7,506 nucleotides of DNA, from contig QHZK01000077.1 of assembly GCA_003224635.1 (NCBI GenBank), positions 1 through 7,506 on the forward strand. Reading direction: 5' to 3'. Positions 6,064 to 7,506 of the stretch are shown here, piece after piece (within the stretch, counting starts at the first letter, position 1; each line of letters starts with the position of its first letter). This stretch comes from Acidobacteriota bacterium. GTDB lineage: Bacteria; Acidobacteriota; Terriglobia; UBA7540. Position numbers and translations under genes: made by a program. The notes below the pieces were generated by a model. It did no database searches. It had not been told where the DNA came from and saw only the letters and a list, made by a program, of their open reading frames with translations.

Positions 6064-6194
6064 CTGGGCTGCCTTCGAGGTTCGGTTGCGGGTCCTTACG
6101 GGGCGCAGCAAGATGGCGCCGCAGCAAGGCGGGGCGCAGCAAGCAGCGCCCCTACTCACACTTGGCTGTCTTCGGGGTTCGGTTGCGGGGGCTT
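6064..6194. repeat. Imperfect direct repeat around a GC-rich element at the STAS 3' end
   Basis: Bases 6064-6097 and 6161-6194 match at 29 of 34 positions; the core TTCGGTTGCGGG is identical. The second copy is coding (KPPQPNPEDS of the STAS protein); the first lies beyond the stop. Between them is an element with CGGGGCGCAGCAAG twice (6099-6112 and 6130-6143), ending GCGCCCCTAC one base from the stop codon. That end resembles the CTCCCCTAC end of the element at 24-115. Confidence 0.7.
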
Positions 6195-6584
6195 CCTGCT
6201 TCTTTTCTTAGGCGCCGGTTTCGGATTGCCGGGAGCTTCGGCTTTTTCGTTCAGCCTGGCCATGGCCTCACCCTCATCCTCGGCGATGACGAAAAACGGC
6301 GTAAGCCGCAGGCCGTCGAGGATCCTCTTCACGTGAGTGCTGAGGCTTGCAAGGACCAGGCTGGCGCTTGCCTCTTCGGCAGCCTTGCGGCTGCCCACCA
6401 GGAACCCCAGTCCCGTCGAGTCAATGTAGGGCACGCCGGAAAAATCGAGGATGAGCTTCCGAGTACCGGCATCGGTAAGGTCCTTTACCTTCTGGCGCAG
6501 AAACGGTCCGTCGCCGCCCGCCAGGAATTTCCCCGTCAGACTCATGATCGCCACATCGTCCTTGAAGCGGATGGAAATTCTCAC
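6156..6584 (-). CDS. STAS-domain anti-sigma factor antagonist
   Basis: Small cytoplasmic SpoIIAA/RsbV-like regulator. In this family an unphosphorylated antagonist binds an anti-sigma factor kinase and frees the sigma factor; phosphorylation on a serine switches it off. From GTG at 6584 it has 142 residues. The STAS domain spans about residues 3-110. LILDFSGVPYIDSTGLGFLV contains the DSTG motif (55-58), S56 being the probable phosphosite. The tail after about residue 110 is rich in Lys, Pro and Arg and looks disordered. The GTG start is chosen because the domain begins at VRISIRF and GAGGA lies 7 bases upstream; an in-frame ATG at 6638 would add 18 residues that look unconserved. A promoter lies at 6722-6750. 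The stop codon directly abuts a GC-rich repeat element, and the 3' coding end is duplicated about 97 bp further on, so the tail may have been remodelled. No cognate kinase or sigma factor gene is visible. Confidence 0.85.
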   Translation of the reverse strand: MRISIRFKDDVAIMSLTGKFLAGGDGPFLRQKVKDLTDAGTRKLILDFSGVPYIDSTGLGFLVGSRKAAEEASASLVLASLSTHVKRILDGLRLTPFFVIAEDEGEAMARLNEKAEAPGNPKPAPKKRSRKPPQPNPEDSQV

Positions 6585-6591
6585 AATCCTG

Positions 6592-6596
6592 TCCTC
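6592..6596 (-). promoter_or_regulatory. Ribosome binding site of the STAS gene
   Basis: GAGGA seven bases before the GTG at 6584. The alternative ATG at 6638 has only a poor GGA-containing stretch before it. Confidence 0.5.
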
Positions 6597-6721
6597 ACCG
6601 GAAGGGCGAAGTCCTGAGCTCAGCCTCGGACCTCGCATTCGTTATTCCGCGTTCGTCGCCCGGGCAGAAGGCCCGACGCAGCTCAGCACACCAGGGGAAC
6701 CCAGCCCAAGTCGGAGTTGAC

Positions 6722-6750
6722 ATGCTACGAGGTGGAGGAGTCCCTGTCAA
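6722..6750 (-). promoter_or_regulatory. Sigma-70-type promoter of the STAS gene
   Basis: TTGACA (6745-6750), a 17-base gap, then TAGCAT (6722-6727, four of six to TATAAT). Transcription would start near 6715, giving a leader of about 130 bases to the GTG start. The leader contains a small hairpin, CGGGC-AGAAG-GCCCG (6661-6675). Confidence 0.65.
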
Positions 6751-6901
6751 GCGCGGGCAAGAAATTCATGAAAATTCCGGCAGGCGGCATGGCGTCCACA
6801 AGGGGAAGGTGTGGCGCCGCGCCGCTACAAAGGCGCGGGCAGCGACTGCTCGGTGGACTCCAAGTGTTAAAGGCCTGCGGCCGAGACGGTCGCGCTCCCG
6901 G
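6751..6901. other. Spacer downstream of sucB
   Basis: About 150 bp with no supported gene. It is GC-rich between about 6810 and 6901, with loose self-complementarity (GGTCGCGCTCCCG near 6888-6900 against GGGCAGCGACTG near 6837-6848). This could be a degenerate dispersed element or a terminator for sucB. There is no T-run, so a classical intrinsic terminator is not supported. Confidence 0.4.
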
Positions 6902-7506
6902 CTAGCCTTCCAAAAGCAGCGATCCGGGATCTTCAGCCAGCCCCTTGATCCGCACCAAAAATTGCACCGCTTCCCGGCCGTCCACGATTCGATGGTCGTA
7001 GCTCAGCGCCACATACATCATGGGGCGGCTGGCGATCTGGCCTTGTCGTGTAACCGGACGCTCCTCGATCCTGTGCAGGCCCAGGATACCGACCTGAGGC
7101 GGGTTCAAGATCGGCGTGCTGAGCAGCGAGCCAAAGACGCCGCCGTTGGTGATGGTGAAAGTGCCGCCGCGCAGGTCCTCGAGTGAAAGCGTGCCGTCTT
7201 CAGCCTTTCGAGCGAACTCCCCGATCGCCCTTTCGATTTGGGCGAAGGACATACGGTCGGCATCGCGCAGCACGGGGACCACCAGGCCGCCTGAGGCTCC
7301 GACCGCGATGCCGATATCGTAGTAGCGCTTCAGGATAATCTCGTCATCCTGGACCTCGGCGTTGAGCCGGGGGAACTCGCGCAGCGCGGCGATCGAAACC
7401 TTGACGAAGAACGAGGTGATCCCCAACCCGACCCCGTGTTTCTGCTTGAAGGACTCCTTCTGGCGCTTTCTGACCTCCATGACTGCGGTCATGTCAACGT
7501 CGTTGA
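6902..7506 (-). CDS. sucB: 2-oxoglutarate dehydrogenase E2, dihydrolipoyl succinyltransferase (5' end outside window)
   Basis: C-terminal 200 residues of a lipoyl-dependent acyltransferase, the E2 core that moves succinyl groups to CoA in the 2-oxoglutarate dehydrogenase complex of the TCA cycle. The visible part is the catalytic domain: NDVDMTAVMEVR at the window edge, ITSFFVKVSIAALREFPRLN, DIGIAVGASGGLVVPVLRDAD, TFTITNGGVFGSLLSTPI, and SYDHRIVDGREAVQFL. In the last motif the catalytic histidine is 30 residues, and the aspartate 26, from the C-terminus. The NGGVFGSLLSTPILNPPQ pattern is typical of succinyltransferases rather than pyruvate or branched-chain E2. It ends LLLEG with TAG. The lipoyl and E1/E3-binding domains lie outside the window. 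No repeat insert is seen in the visible part. Succinyl specificity is an inference from motif similarity. Confidence 0.93.
   Translation of the reverse strand, partial: NDVDMTAVMEVRKRQKESFKQKHGVGLGITSFFVKVSIAALREFPRLNAEVQDDEIILKRYYDIGIAVGASGGLVVPVLRDADRMSFAQIERAIGEFARKAEDGTLSLEDLRGGTFTITNGGVFGSLLSTPILNPPQVGILGLHRIEERPVTRQGQIASRPMMYVALSYDHRIVDGREAVQFLVRIKGLAEDPGSLLLEG

Larger units (their letters stand above)
5897..6155. other. Spacer between the STAS gene and imuA
   Basis: About 260 bp without a convincing gene. It holds, in transcription order, a GC-rich repeat element against the STAS stop codon (about 6096-6155), a second copy of the STAS gene 3' end (6064-6097), a weak promoter candidate (6006-6034) and the imuA leader with its ribosome binding site. 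No clear LexA box of the CTGT-N8-ACAG, GAAC-N4-GTTC or GTTC-N7-GTTC type was found by eye. Confidence 0.6.

Noticed and set aside
5928..6617. Plus-strand frame of 229 codons over the STAS gene and the spacer
   Set aside because: It is antisense to the STAS domain with its clear DSTG motif, and the translation has no recognisable domain.
6639..6720. Riboswitch or structured RNA in the STAS leader
   Set aside because: Only a five-base-pair hairpin at 6661-6675 is visible, with no match to a known riboswitch core.

Overview
The window reads almost entirely from the minus strand. It looks like a high-GC soil-type bacterium, most plausibly an Acidobacteriota member. That placement is an inference from gene content, the style of the proteins and the abundance of dispersed 7-bp (heptamer) repeats; no rRNA or other marker is present.

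Layout, in the direction of transcription (right to left): the 3' end of a 2-oxoglutarate dehydrogenase E2 gene (6902-7506, runs off the window); a spacer with a good sigma-70-type promoter (6722-6750); a small STAS-domain anti-sigma-factor antagonist (6156-6584); a spacer with a short GC-rich repeat and a weak promoter candidate; then imuA (5084-5896), imuB (3048-4991) and dnaE2 (2920 to beyond base 1). These last three form the ImuA-ImuB-DnaE2 mutasome, a translesion-synthesis system. ImuA is RecA-like, ImuB is a catalytically dead Y-family polymerase that bridges to the sliding clamp, and DnaE2 is the error-prone C-family polymerase.

The striking signal is repeat invasion of the mutasome operon. 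Both spacers inside it are built from heptamer repeats, and all three genes carry repeat DNA inside conserved protein domains: one insert in imuA, three in imuB, three in dnaE2. Five of the seven are composites of GC-rich heptamers (CGGGATT/CGGGACT type) flanking AT-richer heptamers (GATTGAC / AATCTGC type). Four are complete nested imperfect palindromes and one is a half unit, all in the same orientation. The other two are inverted-repeat elements of about 95 bp in the DnaE2 C-terminal part. Conserved family sequence resumes in the correct frame after every insert, so the genes look intact but enlarged (ImuB is 647 residues against roughly 500 normally). The two non-mutasome genes have no such insert in their visible parts, although a related GC-rich element touches the stop codon of the STAS gene. 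No tRNA, rRNA, CRISPR array, transposase or recognisable LexA box was seen.
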